From: Caldilineaceae bacterium
Lineage (GTDB): Bacteria; Chloroflexota; Anaerolineae; Caldilineales; Caldilineaceae
DNA: 30,078 nt
Reading direction: 5' to 3'
NCBI GenBank assembly: GCA_019637645.1
Contig: JAHBVH010000096.1
Coordinates: 1 to 30,078, forward strand
Made by a program: the position numbers and the translations under genes. The notes under the pieces were generated by a model, which worked only from the letters and a program-made list of their open reading frames with translations, ran no database searches and was not told where the DNA came from. Each line of letters begins with the position of its first letter. The first letter of the stretch is position 1. Shown here piece after piece: positions 1 to 7,905 of this stretch.

Positions 1-388
1 GCCCATAGGCCAGGCTATAGCGTTGGACAAAGAGTGGCTCGCTGCGTGGTTCGCGCTCGGGTTCCAGTGCTTTGTTGATCGAATTGAGCGCCACCTTGAA
101 ATCACGGTCGCCTTTATCAATATCCAAGTCAGGCCACAAGCGATCCATGATCTGCTCTTTGTGCACATATTGGCGACGCATGGTGATGAAAAATTGAAAG
201 AGGTGGATCGCCTTTTCCCGTCCCCAAGCCGTGGTTGGCACTTCTTCGCCATTGCGCCACACGCGAAAGCCGCCCAAAGTCTGGACATGTAACGCGACAT
301 TCGCGCTAATGGCATTGGGGGTTTGGGCCAAAAGTCGGTCGACAGCCTGATAGAGTTGGGTTTCCGCGAGTAGGGATGGCGTTGACAT
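1..388 (-). CDS. BTAD/SARP-type transcriptional activator, N-terminal part (cut by window edge)
   Basis: This reading frame is open from an ATG at 388 to the left edge with no stop, so only the first 129 residues are visible. Residues about 32-112 read as an OmpR/SARP-type winged helix: LGGFRVWRNGEEVP (38-51), then WGREKA (55-60), a helix, REQ-like KEQIMDRLWPD (77-87) and FKVALNSINKALEP (97-110). That order is characteristic of the DNA-binding domain of BTAD-containing activators, common in Chloroflexota and Actinobacteria. In that family a BTAD domain, and often TPR or AAA domains, would follow; here that part is off the window. The first 30 residues form an extra N-terminal helix. It is transcribed away from ndk, with a good promoter at 471-499. 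Family assignment is firm; its target is unknown. Confidence 0.85.
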   Translation of the reverse strand, partial: MSTPSLLAETQLYQAVDRLLAQTPNAISANVALHVQTLGGFRVWRNGEEVPTTAWGREKAIHLFQFFITMRRQYVHKEQIMDRLWPDLDIDKGDRDFKVALNSINKALEPEREPRSEPLFVQRYSLAYG

Positions 389-442
389 AAGGACAATCGT
401 TTGGCTGAGCTAAGGGGTAGGGTAAAGTAAGGTTGCACAAAA

Positions 443-470
443 CCCTGTCAGGCTTTCAAAACCCGACCGG
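443..470. repeat. Degenerate copy of the GGTTTTCAAAACC palindrome
   Basis: CCCTGTCAGGCTTTC followed by AAAACCCGAC matches the left flank and core of the perfect palindromes at 9138-9166 and 6667-6699, but two positions of the stem no longer pair. It lies at the predicted transcription start of the BTAD activator gene. Confidence 0.55.
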
Positions 471-499
471 ATTACACTGTCGATTTGGCGACGGCTCAA
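471..499 (-). promoter_or_regulatory. Sigma70-like promoter of the BTAD activator gene
   Basis: On the minus strand a -35 TTGAGC (499-494) is followed after 17 bases by a -10 TGTAAT (476-471). The start point would fall near 464, inside the degenerate palindrome at 443-470 and about 75 bases upstream of the ATG at 388. Confidence 0.5.
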
Positions 500-604
500 C
501 AAACAGTGGATAGCTGGGAGCATCGTTTGTCGAGCGGGCGATCATGGCGGCCGAGAAAACTGTCAACGGATTCAGAGAACGGATGATACGGATAACAAAG
601 TGTA

Positions 605-641
605 GCGTCCGTTCTCCGATAAAGCCCTGAAGAACGGACGC
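605..641 (-). terminator. Hairpin downstream of ndk, possible terminator
   Basis: GCGTCCGTTCT (605-615) pairs perfectly with AGAACGGACGC (631-641) across a 15-base loop. It lies about 70 bases past the ndk stop on the minus strand. No T-tract follows, so it may be a U-less terminator, an mRNA 3' stabiliser or simply a repeat. Confidence 0.4.
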
Positions 642-708
642 AAGGCTTCCATTCCGGTCGATCCGCGTTCAAAATCCGTTGCTAGCCTCTTGGCGTGTAA
701 TGCTTAGC

Positions 709-1155
709 CTATTCAAAAATCCAGGGATCGTTGGCGCGTTTCCAGTCTACCAGATCGCTACCAAACCAGAGGGCAATTTCATCTTTGGCAGTATCGGGGC
801 CGTCACTGGCGTGGATCAAGTTGCGACCCACTTCCAAGCCAAAATCGGCCCGGATGGTGCCTGGCGCGGCTTCATGGGGGCGCGTTGCGCCGACCATGCT
901 GCGGACAACCGCGATCGCATTGGTGCCTTCCAGCACGAGTGTCACCACCGGCGCGCTGGTAATGTATTGGATCAAGCCCGCAAAGAAGGGGCGGCTCGCA
1001 TGGACAGCATAGTGCTGGCGAGCCAATTCGTCGCTGACTTGAAGGAATTTCATCGCCACAATTTTGAGGCCCCGGCGCTCAAAGCGCAGCAGCAACTCAC
1101 CAATTAAACCACGTTGTACGGCGTCGGGCTTTAAAATGATAAACGTTCGTTCCAC
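709..1155 (-). CDS. ndk: Nucleoside diphosphate kinase
   Basis: This enzyme transfers the gamma phosphate between nucleoside triphosphates and diphosphates through a phosphohistidine. The 148 residues match the family length. ERTFIILKPDAVQRG (2-16) is the usual N-terminus. The catalytic His is H115 in RNLIHASDGPDTAKDEI; the following Ala replaces the more usual Gly of NxxHGSDS, a small departure. I chose the GTG at 1155 because an AAGGAG (1168-1163) lies 7 bases upstream; the TTG at 1161 would be only 1 base from it. The TPR gene stops 39 bases upstream, and both probably share the promoter at 2060-2088. Its role is nucleotide balance, loosely in keeping with the nucleoside importer further upstream. 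Assignment is very firm. Confidence 0.97.
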   Translation of the reverse strand: MERTFIILKPDAVQRGLIGELLLRFERRGLKIVAMKFLQVSDELARQHYAVHASRPFFAGLIQYITSAPVVTLVLEGTNAIAVVRSMVGATRPHEAAPGTIRADFGLEVGRNLIHASDGPDTAKDEIALWFGSDLVDWKRANDPWIFE

Positions 1156-1194
1156 AATCAAACTCCTTTAAATTTTTTATATCATAAAAATTCG

Positions 1195-2001
1195 CTAGTC
1201 GTTTAGATATTCCTGCAACAGGGCCGCTTCGGTTGGCGAAACTTCCAACAGCACCGGCTGCCCTTCGTAGTGAACCCCAAACCAACTGCTAACAAAATCA
1301 CCATCGGGGTCGAGCATTTCAATGGGGTTGCGTGCCAGTGCCCGATCATCTTGATCCCCGAGTGAGCGCAGGGCAACCCAAGCGATCAACAAATGGGGGT
1401 GTTGTTGGGTGAGTTGCCGGGCCAACCGATAGGCTGGTTGGCGGGCGCGTTGCTGCCAGAGCGCGGCCAACTGCCCAACCTGAAAATCGACCCGCCGCGG
1501 CTCGGCTTGGACGAGCACCTGATAGGTGGCCGCGGCTTGTTCCCATCGGAGCCCCCGCAAATAGAGCGTAGCCAAGCAAGCAAGATTGAGCGTAATGGCC
1601 GGTTCATCACCGGTGAACGGTGCTTGCCCTTCCTGGGGACGGAGGGTTGTGCGGCTGAGGCCGGCCCGAATCGTTGGCGCATAGGGATCGGCTTCTAAGG
1701 CGCGCTGCCAAGTCGCATGGGCTTGTGCCCGTTGTCCCCGTTGCTCGGCGGCCATCGCCAACGCCCGCCATGCGAGCGCATTGCCTGGATCGGCGCGCAG
1801 GAGGCGCTTGGCCCAATCTTCGCCCTCGTCCCAGCGTTGTAAGGCCCAAATGGCACGCAACAGCCGCTGGTAGGTCGGCAGATGACGGGGCAACCGTCGC
1901 AGGACAACTTGGGCTAGGGCAGCAACGACGGTTGGATTGCCAGCCTGAAGCTGCTGCTCCATGGCCACTTGCCAATCTGTCAACATCGACGATACACTCA
2001 T
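1195..2001 (-). CDS. TPR-repeat protein, function unknown
   Basis: The protein has 268 residues from the ATG at 2001; a TTG at 2022 in the same frame would add seven. There is no signal peptide or membrane segment, so it is probably cytoplasmic. Two helical-repeat blocks are visible. One runs about 30-120, with the TPR-like WDEGEDWAKRLLRADPGNALAW and ATWQRALEADP. The other runs about 135-215, with WEQAAATYQVLVQAEP and AYRLARQLTQQHPHLL. The last 50 residues, including DPDGDFVSSWFGVHYEGQP, form a non-TPR tail. TPR proteins are scaffolds for protein contacts and no enzyme motif is present. It is the first gene after the promoter at 2060-2088 and is probably cotranscribed with ndk. The specific role is unknown. 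Confidence 0.75.
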   Translation of the reverse strand: MSVSSMLTDWQVAMEQQLQAGNPTVVAALAQVVLRRLPRHLPTYQRLLRAIWALQRWDEGEDWAKRLLRADPGNALAWRALAMAAEQRGQRAQAHATWQRALEADPYAPTIRAGLSRTTLRPQEGQAPFTGDEPAITLNLACLATLYLRGLRWEQAAATYQVLVQAEPRRVDFQVGQLAALWQQRARQPAYRLARQLTQQHPHLLIAWVALRSLGDQDDRALARNPIEMLDPDGDFVSSWFGVHYEGQPVLLEVSPTEAALLQEYLND

Positions 2002-2059
2002 GCTTGCGCTTACACCTGCCAACGTAGCGGCTTAGTTAGGTTGCCTGACACAAACCACC

Positions 2060-2088
2060 AGTATCCACATGGCGACAAAAAATGTCAA
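2060..2088 (-). promoter_or_regulatory. Strong sigma70-like promoter for TPR-ndk
   Basis: A consensus -35 TTGACA (2088-2083) is followed after 17 bases by -10 GATACT (2065-2060). The start point would be near 2053, leaving a leader of about 50 bases before the ATG at 2001. It lies between the deacetylase gene and the TPR gene, so TPR-ndk need not depend on upstream transcription. Confidence 0.65.
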
Positions 2089-2110
2089 ATACCATGCGCG
2101 TCAAAAGACC

Positions 2111-2124
2111 AGCGGCTTTCCGCT
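2111..2124 (-). terminator. Weak hairpin after the deacetylase gene, possible terminator
   Basis: On the minus strand AGCGG-AAAG-CCGCT is followed by GGTCTTTTG. It begins 35 bases past the deacetylase stop and just before the TPR promoter. The stem is only 5 bp, so this is a tentative call. Confidence 0.35.
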
Positions 2125-2159
2125 AAAGTGCTTGCCTGTTGTCGCTGGCGGCTGCGCGA

Positions 2160-3227
2160 TTAGGCGCGCGATCCCAGCGAGTAGATGGGCGGTTCCTTGA
2201 CGCCGTGCAGGTTACGGAGTCGGCTCAACAAGGTGGCGATATCGCGTTCCCGTTGGTCTACCTTGCCAAAGGGATCGCTGATCCCTTGGGAGCTGCCACT
2301 CAACAAGCGCAGTGTACTGAGGACACAGTGGGCAAGCACCTCCAGATGGTAGCCGCCCTCTAGCACACAGACCAATTTCCCCGCACACAATTCATCGGCC
2401 AGCGCCATGACGGCTTCGACCATCTGCATGTAGCCCTCAATGCTCAGATTCATCCCCGCCAGTGGATCAAGCCAATGCGCATCAAAGCCTGCGGATAAGA
2501 TAATTAACTGGGGCTGAAATTCACGCGCAACCGGCTCAAGTAGCCGCTGGAAGGTGGTGAGGTAGCCACTGTCGCCCACAAAGGTGGGAAAGGGGACATT
2601 CACTGTGGTGCCATAGGCCATCTCGCTGCCCACCTCATCGGCGGCACCAGTGCCTGGATAGTAGGGATATTGGTGGGTGCTGAAGAAGAGTACGGTTGGA
2701 TCGTCGTAGAAGATGGCTTGGGTCCCGTTCCCATGATGCACATCAAAATCAACAATCAATACCCGCTCCACCCCATGATGATCTTGGGCCCACCGCGCGG
2801 CAATGGCGGCATTAGCGAGCAAACAAAAGCCCATACCGCGTTGTTCCAGCGCATGGTGTCCCGGCGGACGAATCAGGGCAAAGCCATTATCGGCTTGTCC
2901 GGTGAGGACCATATCGGTGAGATTGAGCAGCCCGCCCGCGGCCAGGAGCGCCGCTTGGTAGCTATCGGCGTTGACATAAGTGTCCGCGTCGATGCGGCCA
3001 CCACCGCGCACCGAAAGTGCTTGTAAACGCTCGATGTACTGGGGCGTATGGACGCGGAACACGGCATCCAAAGGCGCTGGACTGCTGGGGGCCTGGAGAA
3101 GATGGGGTAAAATGCCGTCGGCTTGGAGCAGCTGCCAAGTTCCCTCTAGGCGGCGAAAATTTTCGGGATGGCCCTCCAACGTATGGCGTAGATTGAAGGG
3201 CTCATAGACAATGGCGGTCTTCCGCAT
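2160..3227 (-). CDS. Histone deacetylase-family (AcuC/HDAC fold) zinc deacetylase
   Basis: This 355-residue protein has the arginase/deacetylase fold, whose members remove acetyl groups from lysine, acetylpolyamines or related amides with a zinc ion. The full motif set is present: RPPGHH (120-125, catalytic His pair), DFDVHHGNGTQ (160-170, zinc ligands D162 and H164), SAGFDAH (245-251, third zinc ligand D249) and EGGYH (290-294, with the Tyr that polarises the acyl group). FSTHQYPYYPGTG is typical of bacterial class II-like members. It should be active. The start ATG at 3227 has AGAGGA just upstream. It follows the unknown 565-residue gene and a strong hairpin. The substrate cannot be read from sequence; acetylpolyamine or protein lysine are both possible. 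Confidence 0.92.
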   Translation of the reverse strand: MRKTAIVYEPFNLRHTLEGHPENFRRLEGTWQLLQADGILPHLLQAPSSPAPLDAVFRVHTPQYIERLQALSVRGGGRIDADTYVNADSYQAALLAAGGLLNLTDMVLTGQADNGFALIRPPGHHALEQRGMGFCLLANAAIAARWAQDHHGVERVLIVDFDVHHGNGTQAIFYDDPTVLFFSTHQYPYYPGTGAADEVGSEMAYGTTVNVPFPTFVGDSGYLTTFQRLLEPVAREFQPQLIILSAGFDAHWLDPLAGMNLSIEGYMQMVEAVMALADELCAGKLVCVLEGGYHLEVLAHCVLSTLRLLSGSSQGISDPFGKVDQRERDIATLLSRLRNLHGVKEPPIYSLGSRA

Positions 3228-3250
3228 ATTCCTCTAAACCTATTCTAATT

Positions 3251-3283
3251 AGGCGACCGGCACGATGGAAGTGCCGGTCGCCT
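3251..3283 (-). terminator. Strong 13-bp hairpin between the 565-aa gene and the deacetylase gene
   Basis: AGGCGACCGGCAC (3251-3263) pairs perfectly with GTGCCGGTCGCCT (3271-3283) over a 7-base loop. On the minus strand it lies 52 bases past the upstream stop and is followed by AATTAGAATA, only mildly U-rich. It could terminate, attenuate or protect the upstream message. Confidence 0.5.
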
Positions 3284-3335
3284 GTATTACTGCGATCAAT
3301 TGATCCTACTGCAAAGCTGGCGCAATGTCCAACTC

Positions 3336-5033
3336 TTACTCGAACTGAAATTGGGGCTTAAAGAGTTGTCGTTTCTTCTCCCCATTTTCGTCCGACTGCA
3401 ACTCAAAGTGCAGATCAAAATCGGTATCTTCGGTGTTACGGGCGCGAATGCTTTGGTGAAGTTGGACTGGGCACGGGCTTTGGATCGGCAGGGTGCTATG
3501 CAACGTCGCCCCATCCCAAACCAACGTAAGTTTGCCCTGGGCCAAGGGTAGATCCACCAATGCCCACCACGCCCAACTGGTCGGCCAAGTCGGCTCCACG
3601 CAAAGCGATCCGGCTTGCCACCGCAAGCCACAACCTTCCCAAACCATTGCCCCGGCTAAATCGATCCCTTGCCAGCTATCGGCAAAGCTACGGGGTCGTT
3701 CGCACCAAGGCTGCCAGTTCTGCAGCACCGTCGGCACCAGATCGATGATGGTCGCCGCTGCCGTGGGTGGAACCGCCGCGGCCGCCCCCCAACGGCTGGC
3801 ATTGGCCGTGTCGGTTTGCTGCTTGGCGAGTTGGCTGGCATAGGCAAGCGCCGCCGATTGCAACGCCGCCAATGCACTGGTGAGCGGCACTGGTGAGTTT
3901 GCGGCTTGGCGAATTACCTGTTCGGCACAGAGGCCCACCGCTGTATAGTGGGCGCTCAACAGCTCGGCATCAACATGGTGCTGGAGATGGCGAACCAAGG
4001 CCCGTAAATAGGCATGGTTATTGGCGATCACCGTATGCTCTGGCTCGATCACCGCGTCCTTGGCATGGAGGGGCAGAAAATCAGGCAGCCGCCCACCGGT
4101 GGCCTCTGCTACCCGCCGCAAATGAGCCAGTAAATTGCGGCTCGTGATCAGATCAAAGGTGTCCAGACAATCGACCAAGCCTGGTGTACGCACGGGTCGG
4201 TGATCTGAAGCGGCAAAGCCAGTGCGCAGCCGCTGAATATGGCGCAAGGCCGCCAACTTCCCCGCCTGGATGGCATGATTCAGCGGGGCATTGGGCGTCC
4301 ACAAGCGCCCGGCTTTGAGCGCGCTGCTCCAGGCTTTCTCGCTGATTTCAAAGGCGCGGTCAGCATCGCGCAAGGCCAGAAAACCATTCCACGCCATCTG
4401 TTCGCCCACGTCACTAATGGTGAGGAGCAGCGGCACCTCGACCATCCCATTGACCAACACATGATAGACCAAATGGGCGCGCTGGGCATCCTCAATATCG
4501 ATCTGGTCTGGCCGTGCTTGGGGATTACCAAAGACACAAGTGAGATCGGCATTACTCTGTTGATAGATGCCGCGGGCCGGGCCAGGATTGCGCTGCGCCA
4601 CCAAGAGCCCATCGACAATGCGTTGCGTCAGCGGTTCGCCCCAATCGATGGTGACCTCTAGGCGCAACAGCCGATCCCCTTCGGCTTGGCAATCCAACAG
4701 CCAGATGACGCTCCGATCCTGGTCGCTCTGGCGGGGCGCGGCGATGCGTTTGGTGACAATCACTCCTTCGGTCCCCAAGATCAACTCTTGGTGTCCAGGG
4801 AAGAAGCGGGTCACCATGGGCATCAAGGTTTCTTCCCGGGGCGCACTGACGCGCAGGGCAATATGTTTCACATACTGCTCACCGGCCCACGGCCAGATCA
4901 GATTGGTGAGATCGGTGTTGGCATCGACATCAAAGTAGAGCTCTTGGTTCGCCAGGCGGTAGACACTATCTGGCGCGATTTGCTCCCACTCAATGCTCTG
5001 TGGTTGATCCAAAATTGGGCTGAGAAAAGTCAT
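3336..5033 (-). CDS. Uncharacterised 565-residue protein, possibly glycosidase-like
   Basis: I do not recognise this protein. It lacks a signal peptide and membrane segments. Three parts can be seen. Residues 1-230 look like a beta-rich domain, with alternating hydrophobic strands such as SVIWLLDCQAEGDRLLRLEV. Residues about 240-420 are alpha-helical, with LKAGRLWTPNAPLNHAIQAG and NNHAYLRALVRHLQHHV. Residues about 460-540 are again beta-rich and Trp-rich, with WPTSWAWWALVDLP. A beta-sandwich, helical core and C-terminal beta domain resemble six-hairpin glycosidases, but I cannot point to catalytic acids, so that remains a weak guess. It begins 83 bases after the ABC ATPase gene and could be cotranscribed with the importer. 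No strong ribosome-binding site precedes the ATG. Confidence 0.7.
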   Translation of the reverse strand: MTFLSPILDQPQSIEWEQIAPDSVYRLANQELYFDVDANTDLTNLIWPWAGEQYVKHIALRVSAPREETLMPMVTRFFPGHQELILGTEGVIVTKRIAAPRQSDQDRSVIWLLDCQAEGDRLLRLEVTIDWGEPLTQRIVDGLLVAQRNPGPARGIYQQSNADLTCVFGNPQARPDQIDIEDAQRAHLVYHVLVNGMVEVPLLLTISDVGEQMAWNGFLALRDADRAFEISEKAWSSALKAGRLWTPNAPLNHAIQAGKLAALRHIQRLRTGFAASDHRPVRTPGLVDCLDTFDLITSRNLLAHLRRVAEATGGRLPDFLPLHAKDAVIEPEHTVIANNHAYLRALVRHLQHHVDAELLSAHYTAVGLCAEQVIRQAANSPVPLTSALAALQSAALAYASQLAKQQTDTANASRWGAAAAVPPTAAATIIDLVPTVLQNWQPWCERPRSFADSWQGIDLAGAMVWEGCGLRWQAGSLCVEPTWPTSWAWWALVDLPLAQGKLTLVWDGATLHSTLPIQSPCPVQLHQSIRARNTEDTDFDLHFELQSDENGEKKRQLFKPQFQFE

Positions 5034-5116
5034 AGTCTGGTTTTATTCCGAACAGGCCGACAGCCACGCCATTTGTTGCTTATCGCACACGGCCAAGAAC
5101 CGTGTCAAGCCGGCGG

Positions 5117-6640
5117 TTAGGCTGTCTGCACACCGGCCATCAAGAGCCCTAGCCCTTCGCGTGTGGCCTCGGCGCGCGGCACAATGCCGATCACTTCCCC
5201 TTTGTACATCACCACAATGCGGTCGGCCAGGGCTAAGATCTCATCTAACTCTGAACTCACAACTAAGACGGCGACACCACGGTTCCGTTTGTCAACAATC
5301 TGTTGATGAATAAACTCAATCGAGCCGACATCAATGCCGCGTGTGGGTTGGGCCGCCACCAAAAGGTTGAGGGGCCGACTAAATTCTCGCGCAACGACCA
5401 TTTTTTGCTGATTGCCACCGGAAAGGCTGTCGCCGCTGTTCTCAACGCTAGGGGTACGCACATCAAAGGTCTTGACCAACTGCTGGGCATGCTCGCGAAT
5501 CGCCCGCGTGTTGATGGTGAGCCCACGCGCAAACGGGGGTTGATAATAGGTGTTTAGCACCAGATTATCAGCAATCGTATAGTGATCGACCATGCCATAG
5601 GTGTGGCGATCTTCGGGCACATGGCAGCTCTGGCCGCTTTCGGTGATCTGGCGTGGGCTGGCATTGGTCAGATCGACCCCATTGATCTGGATCTGTCCGG
5701 TATCGACCTTGCGCAGCCCGGTGATCGCTTCGACGAGTTCCGTCTGACCGTTGCCCTGCACGCCCGCAACACCGACAATTTCACCGGCATGGACTTGGAA
5801 AGAGACCCCGCGCAACGCCGGATGGCCCAAATCATCGCGCGCGGTAACTTGATCTAGCTTGAGCACCACCTGGCCGGGTTGGGCCGCCGCCTTGTTGACC
5901 GTGAGGATCACTTCGCGCCCGACCATGAGCGCGGCCAGACTCGCTTCGGTTGCCAGCGTTGGATCGGCTTCCCCGACCAGACGCCCTTGGCGCAGCACGG
6001 CAATGCGATCCGCCACGCGTAACACCTCTTTGAGCTTATGGGTGATAAAGATGATCGACGTACCTTGTTCGCGTAGCCGCGCCATGACGGCAAAGAGTCC
6101 CTCAATTTCCTGCGGTGTCAGCACCGCCGTCGGCTCGTCGAGAATCAAGATTTTGGCATCGCGATAGAGCGCTTTGACGATCTCAACCCGCTGGCGCACC
6201 CCAACCGGCAGATCTTCGACAATGGCATAGGGATCGACATCCAGATGATAGCGCTGCGAAAGTTCACGGATGCGCGCGGCTACCGTCCGTGTATCTAACA
6301 ACCCATTTTTCACACTCTCGCTGCCTAACATGATGTTTTCGGCCACCGTCATCACCGGCACCAGCTGGAAATGTTGATGGACCATGCCAATGCCCAGTGC
6401 AATGGCATCGTTAGGGTTGTGCAGGATGACAGGTTTTTCCTTGACCACTAACTCGCCCGAAGTGGGTTGGTAGAGACCATAGATGATGTTCATCAACGTG
6501 GACTTTCCCGCACCATTTTCGCCTAGCAGTGCCAGGATCTCCCCACTGTGGAGCTTCAGGGTAATCTCCTGGTTGGCGATCACGCCAGGAAAGTGTTTTG
6601 AAATATTGCGTATCTCCAGGACCGGTGTTGTGCTGCTCAA
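5117..6640 (-). CDS. ABC importer ATPase with two nucleotide-binding domains (BMP/nucleoside type)
   Basis: This is the energising subunit of a simple-sugar/nucleoside ABC importer, 507 residues as usual for the family. The first domain has Walker A GENGAGKST (40-48), signature LPVGVRQRVEI and Walker B ILILDEPTAVL. The second has a degenerate Walker A, GVAGVQGNGQTE, an intact signature LSGGNQQK, and AAQPTRGID where the catalytic Glu of Walker B is Gln. That asymmetry is normal for RbsA/NupO-like ATPases. I chose the TTG at 6640 because GAAGGAG (6655-6649) lies 8 bases upstream; an in-frame TTG at 6685 falls inside a palindrome and has no ribosome site. The two permease genes precede it. Its partner identities are firm; the nucleoside substrate is inferred from the lipoprotein. 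Confidence 0.95.
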   Translation of the reverse strand: MSSTTPVLEIRNISKHFPGVIANQEITLKLHSGEILALLGENGAGKSTLMNIIYGLYQPTSGELVVKEKPVILHNPNDAIALGIGMVHQHFQLVPVMTVAENIMLGSESVKNGLLDTRTVAARIRELSQRYHLDVDPYAIVEDLPVGVRQRVEIVKALYRDAKILILDEPTAVLTPQEIEGLFAVMARLREQGTSIIFITHKLKEVLRVADRIAVLRQGRLVGEADPTLATEASLAALMVGREVILTVNKAAAQPGQVVLKLDQVTARDDLGHPALRGVSFQVHAGEIVGVAGVQGNGQTELVEAITGLRKVDTGQIQINGVDLTNASPRQITESGQSCHVPEDRHTYGMVDHYTIADNLVLNTYYQPPFARGLTINTRAIREHAQQLVKTFDVRTPSVENSGDSLSGGNQQKMVVAREFSRPLNLLVAAQPTRGIDVGSIEFIHQQIVDKRNRGVAVLVVSSELDEILALADRIVVMYKGEVIGIVPRAEATREGLGLLMAGVQTA

Positions 6641-6666
6641 ACCGCTGACTCCTTCGTGATTAGACC

Positions 6667-6699
6667 AGACTTGACCGGTTTTCAAAACCGGTCAAGTCT
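6667..6699. repeat. Perfect 33-base palindrome upstream of the ATPase gene
   Basis: AGACTTGACCGGTTTT (6667-6682), a single C, and AAAACCGGTCAAGTCT (6684-6699) form a perfect 16-bp inverted repeat. It lies in the 142-base gap between permease 2 and the ATPase gene, 26 bases before the TTG start. The core is shared with 9138-9166 and, degenerately, 443-470. Confidence 0.85.
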
Positions 6700-6734
6700 C
6701 TAGTCACCCAACCAAGTGCATAACGCCCATTTCT

Positions 6735-6764
6735 ATCCGCGGGCACCCGCGTAAATCCGCGTCC
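6735..6764. repeat. ATCCGCG repeat cluster
   Basis: TATCCGCGGGCACCCGCG is followed by TAAATCCGCGTCC. It contains two ATCCGCG units and a small palindrome CGCGGG-CA-CCCGCG (6738-6751). The same unit recurs at 11771-11820 and 23746-23809, each time between genes. Confidence 0.7.
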
Positions 6765-6782
6765 TATCTTTCCACAACGCCA

Positions 6783-7829
6783 TCAATGCCCTTCGGTTTC
6801 GTACACTTTCCCCTCGGCTGCCGGTGGCCGCACTCGGCCCACAAAGCCAGAGACGGCAATAATGGTCACCACGTAGGGTAACATGCTGACAAACTGGCGT
6901 GGAACCGTGGTAATGCCAGCCAACAATAGTTCATTTTGCAATGCTTGCGTATAGCCGAACAGTAAGGAAGCGCCCAGTGCGCCAAAGGGGTTCCAATTTC
7001 CAAAGATCATGGCCGCCAGGGAGATAAAGCCACGACCCGCCGTCATCCCTTCTTGAAATTGCCCAACCGCTTCGAGCACCAAGAAGCCGCCGGCCAGCCC
7101 CGCTAGCATCCCACCCAAGGTGGTATTGAGATAGCGATAGCGATTGACGTTGATCCCCACCGTGTCGGCAGCCCGGGGATGTTCGCCAACGGCGCGTGTT
7201 CGCAAGCCCCAGCGTGTATAGAAAAGGCCCACATGGACGACCGCCACCAAGATGAGGGCCAAATAGGTGATAGGAGGATTTTCAAAGAGAATCCGCCCAA
7301 TGACGGGAATATCAGCGAGGAGCGGAATCCGAAAGGCGGAGAGCTTACCAATGGCGACAGCATCCCGGTTAAATAAATAGGAGGTAAAGCCGGTGGCTAA
7401 AATGATCAACACCGTGCCGGAGATAATCTGGTCCATGCGAAAGCGGATCGAGAGCAGGGCATGCAGCCAGCCCATCGCCGCACCCACCAATAAAGCCGCC
7501 ACAACGCCGGTTAACAGGCTGCTCCAAAGCGGCCAATCATTGGTCGCCACCTTAGCCACAAAGGCACCAAACGCGCCGGCCAACATCATGCCTTCAATGC
7601 CAATGTTGATAATGCCCGACCGCTCACAGAGAATGCCGCTGAGCGCGCCCAAGACCAAAGGGACCGTCGCGCGCAGGGTGAAGTTGAGAGCACTGATCCC
7701 AAAGAGGACGCGCAGCCAAGTGTAGTTGCCGAGCGCCGTCGTATTCACGACGACGGCCAGGATCAGGAGAAGGAGGCCGAAGATCAGCGCAAGCATTGCC
7801 GTACGTTGAAAAAAGGGACGTGGGCTCAT
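6783..7829 (-). CDS. ABC importer permease 2 (BMP/nucleoside type, NupQ-like)
   Basis: This is an integral membrane subunit of the importer, 348 residues with about eight to ten hydrophobic segments. The first is LALIFGLLLLILAVVV near the N-terminus. GALSGILCERSGIINIGIEG is the family hallmark: these permeases contain ER-G-x-x-N-(I/L)-G-I-E-G before a cytoplasmic loop. TRAVGEHPRAADTVGINV is the conserved loop contacting the ATPase. I chose the ATG at 7829 (MSPRPFFQRT) with GGA eight bases upstream. A longer frame from 7958 would overlap the preceding permease gene and adds a hydrophilic, non-conserved stretch. It follows permease 1 by 76 bases. The family assignment is firm. Confidence 0.94.
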   Translation of the reverse strand: MSPRPFFQRTAMLALIFGLLLLILAVVVNTTALGNYTWLRVLFGISALNFTLRATVPLVLGALSGILCERSGIINIGIEGMMLAGAFGAFVAKVATNDWPLWSSLLTGVVAALLVGAAMGWLHALLSIRFRMDQIISGTVLIILATGFTSYLFNRDAVAIGKLSAFRIPLLADIPVIGRILFENPPITYLALILVAVVHVGLFYTRWGLRTRAVGEHPRAADTVGINVNRYRYLNTTLGGMLAGLAGGFLVLEAVGQFQEGMTAGRGFISLAAMIFGNWNPFGALGASLLFGYTQALQNELLLAGITTVPRQFVSMLPYVVTIIAVSGFVGRVRPPAAEGKVYETEGH

Positions 7830-7905
7830 TGTGATGATCCATTCATGTAGGCTGGTAGAGACAAATCTGGGGCTGCATAACTGCTCGCACACAAACGCAT
7901 GGTGG

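Larger units (their letters stand above)
389..708. other. Intergenic region between ndk and the BTAD gene (320 bases)
   Basis: No gene is supported here. It holds the BTAD promoter, the degenerate palindrome at 443-470, a hairpin at 605-641, a partial direct copy of AGAACGGA near 576, and a degenerate ATCCGCG repeat near 661-676. The hairpin lies downstream of ndk and may end its transcript. Confidence 0.6.

Noticed and set aside
1..292. Plus-strand 89-codon frame at the left edge
   Set aside because: The opposite strand encodes an unmistakable winged-helix domain over the same bases.
5103..5108. Consensus TTGACA on the minus strand before the 565-residue gene
   Set aside because: No acceptable -10 occurs 16-19 bases downstream, so I did not call a promoter.
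6641..6685. Longer ATPase start at the TTG at 6685
   Set aside because: That codon lies in the palindrome at 6667-6699 with no ribosome site, whereas the TTG at 6640 has GAAGGAG at the right distance.
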